64,000 nucleotides of DNA, from contig CM060066.1 of assembly GCA_030533445.1 (NCBI GenBank), forward strand, positions 39,623,235-39,687,234, given 5' to 3'. The DNA comes from Cyprinodon diabolis. Its lineage: Eukaryota; Chordata; Actinopteri; Cyprinodontiformes; Cyprinodontidae. The position numbers and the translations under genes were made by a program. Shown piece after piece: positions 22,207 to 31,641 of the stretch. The notes beneath the pieces were generated by a model. That model did no database searches, was not told the origin of the DNA, and worked only from the letters and a program-made list of their open reading frames with translations. The number at the start of each line of letters is the position of its first letter. The stretch's first letter is position 1.

Positions 22207-22965
22207 CTGCCTGATGACATTCACCCTAGCAATTAAATAAATCTAATTTGTGTTGTTGATGTGTCTCAGTTGGAAACCGAGGTCAAAGACAACACATAAC
22301 GACGCAACATCTTCTGTCAGCGCCACCTTTGAAGTTGCCGGATGCTTTAAAATAATGATGAAAACAAAGGAACGAAAACACAATGCATATGGTAATACAT
22401 TTCAAAGACAATGTAGTGTGAACCTGATACGCCTCCTTGCTGGAGGTTGTTTCTCTCTTTAACGATTCCTAATGATGTTTCAGTCAAGAAGTTTAATTTT
22501 AATTGAATCGGAATATAAAACGTGACCCACTACACCCGGTTGCTGCTCCATTTAACATAAATGAGAGTTCTATCATTATTGACCTCATTTAAACTACAAG
22601 GAGCAGCTTGTCTCATTTTGCAAAGCTCCACACTTACTTTTCAGCTCAAATAAAAAGACCACTAAGAGTTGGATGAGTTAGGTAAACATGTAGGATTATA
22701 GCTCTTTTCGTGCCTCATAATACATCTGAAGGAATTACAGATATTTGTTAACTTTTAGACTAGGAAATAAAGCTGTTTTCTACTAGTTTAGGCATTGCTC
22801 CAGTATTGACTTCAACCATTGCCTTGCACCTTGGAAGTCTGTAAAGTTTTGCAAGTAACTTTCATCTTTCAAGTACTGTGTCATCATGTCCCAGGGCTTC
22901 TTATCCTTGTCCTTTTTGCTTTTTGCTCCTTTTTGTTAATTCCCACTTTAACACCATTCTGTCTG

Positions 22966-22967
<2 letters not shown>
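22206..22967. other. no recognisable feature
   Basis: Possibly the diverged interior of the hAT copy at its left edge; otherwise nothing supported. Confidence 0.4.

Positions 22968-22998
<31 letters not shown>
22968..22998. repeat. (TA)n microsatellite with T tract
   Basis: About 15 TA units followed by a short T run. Confidence 0.97.
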
Positions 22999-23006
<8 letters not shown>

Positions 23007-23310
23007 TATTATATTTATGTCAAAAACGGCATTAACAAATGACACATACAATTTATAATTTACAATAATTGAATTAATTGGTTATCAATCAATATATAGG
23101 CGACGCGTGTACACTCCAGAGCAGAAGGTGGAGGTACTGCGACCAAAGCCAACCACCAGTAGTAAACAAGAAGAAGAAGCAAAGCAGTGTAGCCGGGTGT
23201 AGCAGAAAAAAATCAGTTGTTGTGGAGTTTTGTGTGGGTATGACGAGTGGGAAAGAACAGGAGTGGGAAGACGCGCCAGCAGCACTTTAAAGGTCTGCTG
23301 TACTTTGCAT

Positions 23311-23424
23311 TTAGAGTGACCTACGATAGAGTGACCTACGATGGCGGCGGAAAGAAAGTTGGGGATAAAAACAGTGTGCAAACATTGTGCAACACGTTTT
23401 GTTTATGCTAACAGCAAGTTAGCA
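23311..23424 (+). pseudogene. fossil BED-type zinc finger start (hAT/ZBED-like)
   Basis: After two tandem copies of GAGTGACCTACGAT (23311-23342) an ATG at 23341 opens 27 codons beginning MAAERK and containing VCKHC followed by FVYANSK, then a stop. The C-x2-C pair followed by an aromatic and YxNS-like residues is the first half of a BED finger, the DNA-binding domain at the N-terminus of hAT transposases and ZBED proteins. The His half is missing. ATGGCGGCGG in a Kozak-like setting suggests a translation start. It could be a hAT transposase relic or chance. Upstream 23000-23310 has nothing firm. Confidence 0.4.
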
Positions 23425-23786
23425 TAAAAAAGTTTTTACATTTTCTTAGCGTGGTACTTCTTTTTATTTCCATATCTAACCCATTCCACAATATAACTCC
23501 TGCTTGGCTGATCATATATTCATGATAACTTAAGTGCAGCCTTTAATGCTATCTTAGACACTACTGGCTTTCTTCAAAATGGGAAGAGTCCGATGCATTC
23601 TCATCTTCATAATTTCATCCTTGTGCTGACATATGATATTAAAAGTAAAGAAATAACAGTATTTCCTCACATCCCTGTCCTCTCTGACCTCTTTTGAATA
23701 ACCTTCAGGGTTATTTTAACAGTTCTCCTCCTGCAAAAGAAGGTTTAACTTTAGCAGATCATATCAGATAACGCAGTTATACATTT
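23425..23786. other. no recognisable feature
   Basis: Nothing supported in this interval. Confidence 0.4.
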
Positions 23787-24330
23787 TGTCATGATCGGTT
23801 TAATATCAAACCCACATGCAGAACACAAAGGAGGCTGGGTAAAAGTTTAACAGTTTATTAAAGATGTTTGACACAAAAGACATGAACTGGATCTGGAACA
23901 GGTCCGGGGTTGGGTTCACTGAAGTCTGCAGAGATGATAGTTTGATTAGCTGGGCAGGCAGATGATTAGAGAGTCCTTTTAGATAATTCTGATTCTACCT
24001 TGACGGGGTCCAGGCTTCTCTTGTGAGAGAGGGAACCGTTGGGTCCAGAGACTGTTGGTTCAGCAGAGTGCTCAAGCAGCTGCAGCGTCTAGCTTCTGAC
24101 TTTGAATGGCAGACCTTGATCAGAGTTTCCAGCTCTTCACAGAGAGCAGCGGGGGAAATCCAAAATAGGAATCTTCAGGTTTGGCTCATCAGGGCTGGAA
24201 GGCAGGTTAAGCTCACCCAGAGCTTCAGGCTTGAGACAGGTTTCCTGTGAGCAAAGACAGAGGAAGGTTAGAACCAGTTTTCTCACTTAGAGGCAACTTA
24301 GATTCTTCAGGTAACAGAGGCTCAGGTTGC
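23787..24330 (-). mobile_element. Gypsy 3' LTR (approximate right limit)
   Basis: The plus-strand TGTCATGATCGG at 23787 is the complement of an LTR 3' end. An antisense polyadenylation signal (TTTATT at about 23854) lies nearby. The pol remnant begins within about 100 bp to the right on the same strand. The LTR start (right limit) is estimated, and no second LTR is present. Confidence 0.5.
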
Positions 24331-24416
24331 TAACCAAATAAGGTCAACACTGCGGCGTTGAAGAAAGGTCTGGCAGCTGCTTATGAAGGGCAGGTCTCCT
24401 GATGAGTAGATGCGTC

Positions 24417-26455
24417 TCAGGTGTGCTGGAGGGTTCCAGCCCAGGAGACCCACAGCGCACTCTGCTGGTGGAAGGTGGTACATCTCGAGATCCGGGACGG
24501 ATCGAGGATGTATGAGCCAGGAACCCAGGTGCGGTCCTCCGGACCGTAGCCCTCCCAGTCGACGAGGTACTGCCATCCGCGACCTCGTCGACGGGAGTCC
24601 ACGATCCGGCGAACTGTGTAGGCCGGATGGCCGACGATGTCCAGGGCGGGTGGAGGGGAGTCGGCTGGTGGGCACAGGGGGCTAGTAACGACAGGTTTGA
24701 CTTGGGAGACATGGAACGTAGGATGGATGCGGAGATTCGATGGCAGGTGCAGGCGGACAGCAGAGGGGTTGATTATTTGGGCAATTTTATATGGGCCGAT
24801 GAACCGGGGTGACAGCTTCTTAGACATGGCTTTGAGGGGAATGTCATGTGTTGACAACCAAACCTCTTGGCCTATGGTGTAATCAGGGGCAGGACGTCTC
24901 CTAGAATCTGCGAAGCATTTTGAAGGAGCAGATGAGCGGTTGAGGGTGGTGATGGTGTCCTTCCAGATGCGCTGACAACGGCGGATGTGGTGATGGACTG
25001 ATCTGACTGTTATCTCTCTCTCGTCTGCAGGGAAAAGTGGAGGCTGATAACCAATGGAAGCTAGGAACGGGGATAAACCAGTAGAAGCGAATTTTAACAA
25101 GTTATGGGAGTACTCGATCCAGGATGCAGCAGACCAGAAGGTGGTTGATGAGAGGTCTTGTTTCTGGCGCACATGGGACATGCCAAAACATACTCCTTAA
25201 CGTCCTTGTGTATTGATGGCCACCGGAAACGTCTTGTAATGAGGGCAATGGTTCTTCTCACTCCAGGATGGGCGGAAAATTTAGCTGCATGCATCCACTG
25301 GATCAGTCGGGATCTTATGGAAGATGGGACATAAGTTTTATTTAGAGGGCCGTTACCTGGGTCAGGTCAAGAGGCTAGGGCAGAGTTGATGAGATCAGTG
25401 ATCTCCCCAGACGACTCCAACAGTACAGGAGACAGGAAGAACAGGCTCGGGTGTCTCAGGTTGATCAGTGGAGTACAGACGAGAGAGAGAATCGGGCTTG
25501 ACGTTCTTGGAACCAGGTCTGTAAGAAATAATGAGGTTGAAACGGGAAAAGAATAATGACCATCTAGAGTGACGTGGGTTGGATCGTTTTGCCGATTGGA
25601 GATAAGCCAGGTTTTTGTGGTCTGTCCAAACCAATACTGGATGCTCGGCCCCCTCGAGCCAGTGTCTCCATTCCTCCAGGGCGAGTTTAATGGCTAGAAG
25701 TTCTCGGTCTCCAACATCATAATTTTGCTCCGCTGGTGAGAGTCTACGTGAAAAAAAAGCACAGGGGTGAGTTTTTTGGTCTGAGTGAGATTGCTTAGAT
25801 AAAACAGCTCCAACACCGGAGTCAGATGCGTCCACCTCTAAGATAAACTGCTTAGAGGGATCTGGCTGGATAAGGATGGGTGCTCTTGAAAACAGGTTCT
25901 TTAATTTTTCAAAAGCGTTTTGGGCTTCAGGTGTCCATTGAAAGGTCTTCTTCACAGAAGTCAGAGTTGTGAGAGGTAGAGCTGTTTGACTATAGTTCCT
26001 TATGAAGCGTCTGTAAAAGTTTGCAAACCTAAGAAATCTCTGAAGCTGTTTGCGGTTTTCAGGAGTCGGCCAGTCCAAAACTGCCTTTATCATGTCTTCA
26101 GATGGCTTCACCTGCCCGCCCTCGAGCACAAACCCTAAAAAAGTGACAGATGGTTGGTGAAATTCACATTTTTCTGCTTTCACAAAGAGTTTGTTTTCCA
26201 AAAGTCTCTGAAGAACTAGACGAACATGTTTCTTGTGGTCAGAGAGGTTCTTGGAGTAGATCAAAATATCATTGATGTACACAAAAACGAATACGTTCAA
26301 AAAATCTCTGAGAACGTCGTTGACAAGAGCTTGGAAGCAAGCAGGAGTGTTTGTGAGACCAAAAGGCATGACCAAATACTCAAATTGGCCTAAAGGGGTC
26401 TTAAAGGCTTACTTCCATTCATCTCCTTCTCTTATTCTAAGGAGGTGATAAGCGT
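24417..26455 (-). pseudogene. Gypsy (chromovirus) pol remnant, RT to chromodomain
   Basis: Read from 26455 downward: RT from [17 protein letters not shown] through YINDIL (about 26270), RNase H with EVDASDSG, the integrase zinc-finger region (SAHPG then CPMC, 25130-25294), a junction, then the integrase C-terminus and a chromodomain ([15 protein letters not shown], about 24530). Gag, protease and the first half of RT are missing. The RT box YIDD reads YIND, losing a catalytic Asp. Stops occur at about 26410 (WK-stop) and between 25300 and 25395. Near 25120 the integrase jumps from the zinc finger to the C-terminal part, deleting the DDE core with a frame change. It is the same clade as the 30.5-35.6 kb element. 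Confidence 0.88.
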
Positions 26456-26523
26456 TTCTCAAATCGAGAAACGCTTATTACCCACAGCGCACTCTGCTGG
26501 TGGAAGGTGGTACATCTCCAGAT
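26456..26523. other. rearrangement scar at the Gypsy breakpoint
   Basis: The Gypsy sequence ends in an inverted repeat (AAGCGTTTCTC..GAGAAACGCTT, 26451-26477). It continues directly into about 44 bp (26480-26523) copied from its own 3' region at 24449-24492, with one base change. The L2 LINE sequence starts after that. Confidence 0.75.
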
Positions 26524-27331
26524 CTTAACACATTTTCAAAATTCTGTTTTACTTTCTCTCTCTGCTGAGCAGTGCTGCAGAGGTTTAGATTATTCCCTTT
26601 CACAGGTTGATTATTTTGTTGATGTGGTTGCTTGTTCTCTCTGTGCTGCCTTAGACAATGTACCCCCTTTAAAAAAGAAAAACTTTAAAAACAGAAAGAC
26701 GTCTCCCTGGTGTAATACAGAGCACTCTGAAGCTGAATGATAGGAAACTAGAGAGAAAATGGTGCTCTAGATGCCTACAGGAATTCTACCTAGTCTGGAA
26801 AAATAGTTTACTGTTGTCGAAGATTACGCTTTGTAAAGCAAGAGAAGCATATTTCTTCTCATTAATAGAGGATAATAACAATAATCCTATATATCTATTT
26901 AATACAGTTGCCAAACTCACACAGAGCCATAGCTCTGTTTAACCATCCATCCCACATGCTTTTAACAGTTGTAATTTTATGGGTTTCTTTATAAATAACA
27001 TTGTTTCTATTAAAAATAAGAGCACCGCTCTTAGCACCCCTCTAACTATGATAGGTGTATCTCTGGAAGGTGAGGCAGCATCTGATGATAATTTAAGCCT
27101 TCTGCTTTTATGTTATATCGTGTTCCAAGCATGTTAGTTAGGGAGGTATTCCTTCTGATTTCCTCTATCCCTGTTACAGAGATATGTACCTCAGTTTTTT
27201 AAGGTAGCTGTAATTAAACCTTTACTTAAGAAACCATCTCTTGACCCAGATGACTTGGTCAATTATAGACCTATTTCCAATCTTCCATTCTTATTTAAAA
27301 TTCTTGAGAAAGTAGTTTCCAAACAAGTGTG

Positions 27332-28705
27332 CAGTGTTGGGCACGTTACTTTGAAAAAGTAATTAGTTATAGTTACTAGTTACTTCTCCCAAAAGTAACT
27401 GAGTTACTAACTGAGTTACTCCACAATAAAAGTAACTAGTTACTAGTAAAAGTAACTATTGCGTTACTTTTGCGTTGCTCGCCCCCGTAACCCTCACCAC
27501 CCAGCCCCCACCTTCTCGCCGTGTGTTTCCAAAGCCAGCTGAATAGAGCGGACGACAAAGACAAGAACCTGCAGAGAGTTTAGCATTTATTGCAACTCAA
27601 CATAAATGACATCAGGGGGGAACGCCATGTGAAGGTTTTTAACAGGGCATTCAGATCTGGTGAAATTAATAACTGGGGATGTCTATTTCTGAAATCCTGT
27701 GTGTTTGGGTTGTTATAGATACTGCAACATCTATCTATCCATCTATCTATCTAGATGTATACTCTGCGTGTGACATAAAATATGGATCTCCATCCCTGCC
27801 ACAAAGGCCATCAAATAATGTTTAAAATAAAAAATACAGTAGGTTGAAAAGGCAGAGTATCCATCCATCCATCCATCCATCCATCCATCCATCCATCCAT
27901 CCATCCATCCATCCATCCATCCATCCATCCATCCAGATCTATCCATCCATCCAGATCCATCCATCCATCCATCCATCCAGATCCATCCATCCATCCATCC
28001 ATCCATCCATCCATCCATACATCCAGATTTCTTCCTTTCATTTGATCGTTCACGCTCTCCATAGTTCTCCTGTGGCGCGAGCACAGGGCGACTGTTGCGC
28101 GCCTTTAGCGAGCATGTGCGTTTCCTGTCGCTTGCTCGGTGACTCGTGCCGCCTGCGCTGTGCGGAGATGCAGAGGAAACCGTATGTGATGGGGAAACGC
28201 AGCTCGACGTAACACCGGTATTTCCATCAGGAAAATGCTGTTTTGCTGCTGGAGTCATCCTCACTCTCCATCTCTCTGTGTGTGCTGTACGTTAACACCC
28301 ACCAGCGGAAACACCCACCTACCCAACTGACAGACGGAATCTCACTATACATCAGCCATTCTCATCCTCCCCTCTCTCATGACAAGGCGCGCACCTCTGG
28401 ATGACCTAAAAAATAATCTTTAATATCTCTTAAACAAAAGGAGCACCAACAATATTTTTTTTCTGCACAAATCTGCACTAACGTTGCACTAACCATTCAG
28501 TCTATTTGCAGTTTTTTGATGTGGGTGGGGTGTCAGCTTCACGCAGCTGCGCACGAGTCCTATCATGAAAAAAGGTTCATTGTGCGACCTGAGTAACGCG
28601 CAGTAACGAGGTGTCTGCAATGGTAACTGCGTTATAGTTACAGTCAAAGTAATTAGTTAGATTACTCGTTACTAAAACAAGGTAACGGCGTTAGTCCCAT
28701 CACTG
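27332..28705 (+). mobile_element. hAT-family transposon, non-autonomous (1,374 bp)
   Basis: It begins CAGTGTTGGGCACGTTAC and ends GTTAGTCCCATCACTG, imperfect TIRs. It is flanked by CAAGTGTG at 27324-27331 and 28706-28713, the 8-bp duplication expected of hAT. Excising it restores the LINE reading. It has no transposase; the GC-rich centre (28035-28330) is shared with the copy at 42655 and contains only a short unreliable ORF. Confidence 0.92.
27858..28025. repeat. (CCAT)n microsatellite inside the hAT element
   Basis: About 40 CCAT units interrupted four times by AGAT-type variants. The corresponding site in the copy at 43395-43420 has only about five units, so the tract expanded after the copies separated. 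Confidence 0.95.
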
Positions 28706-30110
28706 CAAGTGTGTGACTACTTACACCATAATGAACTTTTTGAAGAGTTTCAGTCTGGCTTTAGAGCTCATCATAGCACTGAAACAAGTCTGGTGAAAGT
28801 CATTAATGATATTCTCATGGCCTTAGATAGGGGGTATCTGTGTGTATCTGTACTTGTCCTGTTAGATCTCAGCGCTGCATTTGGCTATTTCTTTTGGAAA
28901 GAGTTGAATACTTTCTACGAATTTAAGGAACAACACTAGAGTGGTTTTAATCTTATCTGACCGATTTCAGTTTGCTCAAGTTAATTATAAAATCTCCACA
29001 TGCTCCAGGGTTACCTGTGGAGAACCACAGGGATCAGCGCTAGGACCAATTCTCCTTACTATACATATGCTCCCAATCGGTAGAATTATGAGGAAGCGCA
29101 GGATTAATTTCTACTGTTATGCTGGTGATACTCAGCTATATCTGTCTATAAATCCAGATGAAGCTAACCCATTACATAGATTACAGGCATGTCTCGAAGA
29201 CATAAAAACCTGGATGACTTAACTTTCTGCTTCTGAATGCAGACAAAACAGAAGTTATAGTCTTTGGACCAGAGACTTTGAAAAATAAGTTGATTAGTCA
29301 GTCACTTCATGTGGATGGGATTAAACTGATTTCAGATAATAAAGTAAAAAGTCTTGGTGTTGTTTTTGATCAGGACCTGTAATTCAAATCCCATTCTTTT
29401 TTTCTTCTTTCATCACAGGAATATTGGATCATTATATTTTGTTTTGTAAACAAAATGACAATAAATTTGTAGAAGTCTCCATCTTATATCAGAGATATGA
29501 TTGTTCCTTATTTCCCTAATAGAGCACTTTGCTCTCAATCTATAGCTATAGGCTTAGACTGCTGGAGGACATAGGGACCCATTATCATCATCCTGCTTCA
29601 TTCTCCCGCTCTACAGAATTTTTTTGTTCAATTTCTTTTTCTCATAGTAGCTTCATCTGGTCTGTTCCTGTTTGACTCGGACACCATCCAGGAGAGAATT
29701 ATCAGCTGTCCAGCTGCCATCAACACATTTGTTTATAGATGTTGGAGCTCTGGTTGTTTTTTCAGTGTAGTCATATTTTTCTGACTGTGACTAGCTGTAT
29801 ATGCTCCCTTTCATCCTTTGACATTAGCCTTGATGTCTGTTTCCTGGATAGGGCCGCATTTTGTATCCTTCTTTCTCTATGTCTGCTTCTGTCTCATTGA
29901 ACCCCAGTCGGCCTTGGAAGATGGCCACTCACACTGAGCCCTGTTCTGCTGGAGGTTTCTTCCTGTTAAAAGGGAGTCCTCTCCACTGTCGCTACAAGCA
30001 TGCCTGGTATGAGGGATTGCCTTCTAGTCAATGAGTCGATGCAATCAGCTGGTTTCCTTAAATATAAAACTTTCAATTTGACTGTATGATCTGGTTGAAT
30101 TGTTTAAAAA

Positions 30111-30460
30111 AATTAAAAAGAATTAGATATAATGTAAAAGTTGTACATTTTTTTTTTTTTTACATATTGAGTATTACTTTGGATGCCATTTGATTTCTCT
30201 GTCCTCCCTTTATTAAATAAATTATTACACATTAGTTGTTTATTATCTTGATTAGGAAGAATAATGCAGAGGCATGTGTGTGAATGCTAAATAAGCTCAA
30301 ATTTAATTAGGCTTTGTTTTGATTAATTCAGCTTTTGAAGGTTTTTCTTGGTGTCAAATGCTGTGGAAAATTATTTTCTGAAACAGGCCTAAACATAAAG
30401 GTAAAGAAAAGTGTAATTAAGTATTAAAAGGAGAAACCAGGAAGATTTAATAGAGTAAAG
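30111..30460. other. no recognisable feature
   Basis: AT-rich flank between the LINE tail and the LTR retrotransposon; contains a 12-T tract. Confidence 0.5.
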
Positions 30461-30465
30461 CTTAT

Positions 30466-30663
30466 TGTTGGGCCCACTGGATTGTGTGCTGAGCTGTGTT
30501 AGGGTTCTTTCTTACCTTTTCCTCCTCAGACTCCAGTCCTGACGAGCCTCCAGCTGTTTCCAATTGGACACAATCAGGGAGCAGTATTTAGAGGAGTGGA
30601 TTCCCTGGGACTCAAGTGGATTCGCTTTGTGTCTGCGCCAGATTCTACTATTGAATCATGTCA
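30466..30663 (+). repeat. 5' LTR, internally deleted (198 bp)
   Basis: It shares TGTTGGGCCCACTGGATTG..CCCTGGGAC with the first ~147 bp of the 3' LTR and TTCGCTTTGTGTCTGCGCC..ATCATGTCA with its last ~45 bp. The intervening 447 bp is missing, including the polyadenylation signal. About 10 bases at the join (TCAAGTGGAT) match neither side cleanly. Confidence 0.9.
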
Positions 30664-31641
30664 GAACCGACTGGCCAGCATGACTCTGCAGCACAACTGC
30701 GAACCGCTTTATCCGAACAAGGAGTTCTCCTTGGCCGCCACGATTCGGCTATCTCAACAATAGCTCAACAACAAACCTCGATCATGCAGACTCTTAGCCA
30801 GTTGTCACTCCAAGTACAGGAATTAAGCTCCAAGTTGCTGTCTCCTCCTCCTCCTAAACCTAACCTATCTGTTGGTTCTGCAGCCTCTTCCAGGTCTCCC
30901 ATCTCTAGAGATGTTGTTTTGCCCACTCCGGAGCCATTCGCTGGTGACCTGAACAAAAGCAAGGGATTCTTGCTACAGTGCTCCCTAGTGTTCGGGCGGT
31001 CCCCGCAGTCATTTCTGGATGAAGCCAACAAGATCTCCTACGTCATCGGCTTGCTCAGAGACAAGGCTTTAAGGTGGGCTGAAGCAATTATTGATGATTC
31101 TAACATTTATGATTACTCCTTCAGAGAATTTCTAGAATTATTTAAACAGACATTTTGTTTACATGTTAGAGAGGAAGAAGCAGCCAAAAAATTGTGGACT
31201 CTAAAACAAGGAAACAAGTCAGCAGCAGAATTGGCAATCGAATTTCGCACTCTTGCTGCTGAATCCGGTTGGAACGAGACAGCCCTCAAGGGGGCGTTCC
31301 AACATTCTCTCAGTGAAAGGCTAAAAGATGAATTGGCCTGCCGAGAGGAACCAGAAACCCTGGACCAGCTAATTAATCTCGCCATCCGAATAGACAATAG
31401 GCTCAGAGAAAGAAACCGTCAGCGAAATGTAGCTCCTACACACCATGCTTATGCTATGACGCCTAGCCCTCAGCCTCAGCCTCGGCCCCCATCTCCCGAA
31501 CCCATGCAGATCGGTAGAGCTCGGCTCTCACCTGAAGAACGCCAAAGGCGGTTGTCATCTGGCTGTTGTCTGTATTGTGGTCACTCTGGTCATTTGATTT
31601 CCACCTGTCCGGTTCGCCCAAAAGCCTTTGTCTGTCAGTAA
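30658..31641 (+). CDS. gag: Gag of the Gypsy element
   Basis: An ORF of 327 codons. The ATG overlaps the last bases of the 5' LTR, an unusual position; the next in-frame Met is at about residue 43, so the true start is open. The N-terminal third is Ser/Gln-rich with a predicted coiled-coil-like stretch ([20 protein letters not shown]). The central part ([19 protein letters not shown] to [24 protein letters not shown] sequence) is the capsid-type domain of Ty3/Gypsy Gag. A zinc knuckle C-x2-C-x4-H-x4-C ([14 protein letters not shown]) is near the C-terminus. It packages element RNA in cytoplasmic particles. The pol frame starts before Gag ends, in the -1 frame. No internal lesion is visible. 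Confidence 0.9.
   Translation: MSEPTGQHDSAAQLRTALSEQGVLLGRHDSAISTIAQQQTSIMQTLSQLSLQVQELSSKLLSPPPPKPNLSVGSAASSRSPISRDVVLPTPEPFAGDLNKSKGFLLQCSLVFGRSPQSFLDEANKISYVIGLLRDKALRWAEAIIDDSNIYDYSFREFLELFKQTFCLHVREEEAAKKLWTLKQGNKSAAELAIEFRTLAAESGWNETALKGAFQHSLSERLKDELACREEPETLDQLINLAIRIDNRLRERNRQRNVAPTHHAYAMTPSPQPQPRPPSPEPMQIGRARLSPEERQRRLSSGCCLYCGHSGHLISTCPVRPKAFVCQ

Larger units (their letters stand above)
26524..30110 (+). mobile_element. L2-like LINE, split by a hAT insertion
   Basis: ORF2 pieces in order are a linker (PPLKKKNFKNRKTSPW, about 26670), an RT entry region ([21 protein letters not shown], about 27210-27320), then after the hAT insertion [18 protein letters not shown] (about 28750), [20 protein letters not shown] (about 29020), YAGDTQLYLS (about 29130; A in place of the usual ADD first Asp context), LLLNADKTEVIVFGP and the tail. 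The 3' end is near 30110 and matches those at 47540-47700 and 57330-57500. The 5' part and endonuclease are missing. Many frameshifts make it inactive. Confidence 0.8.

Noticed and set aside
27743..28264. 173-codon minus ORF with tandem MDGW repeats
   Set aside because: Translation of a (CCAT)n tract inside a hAT element. The N-terminal part is shared with the copy at 43060-43278 but the frames diverge by indels, so it is not a maintained protein.
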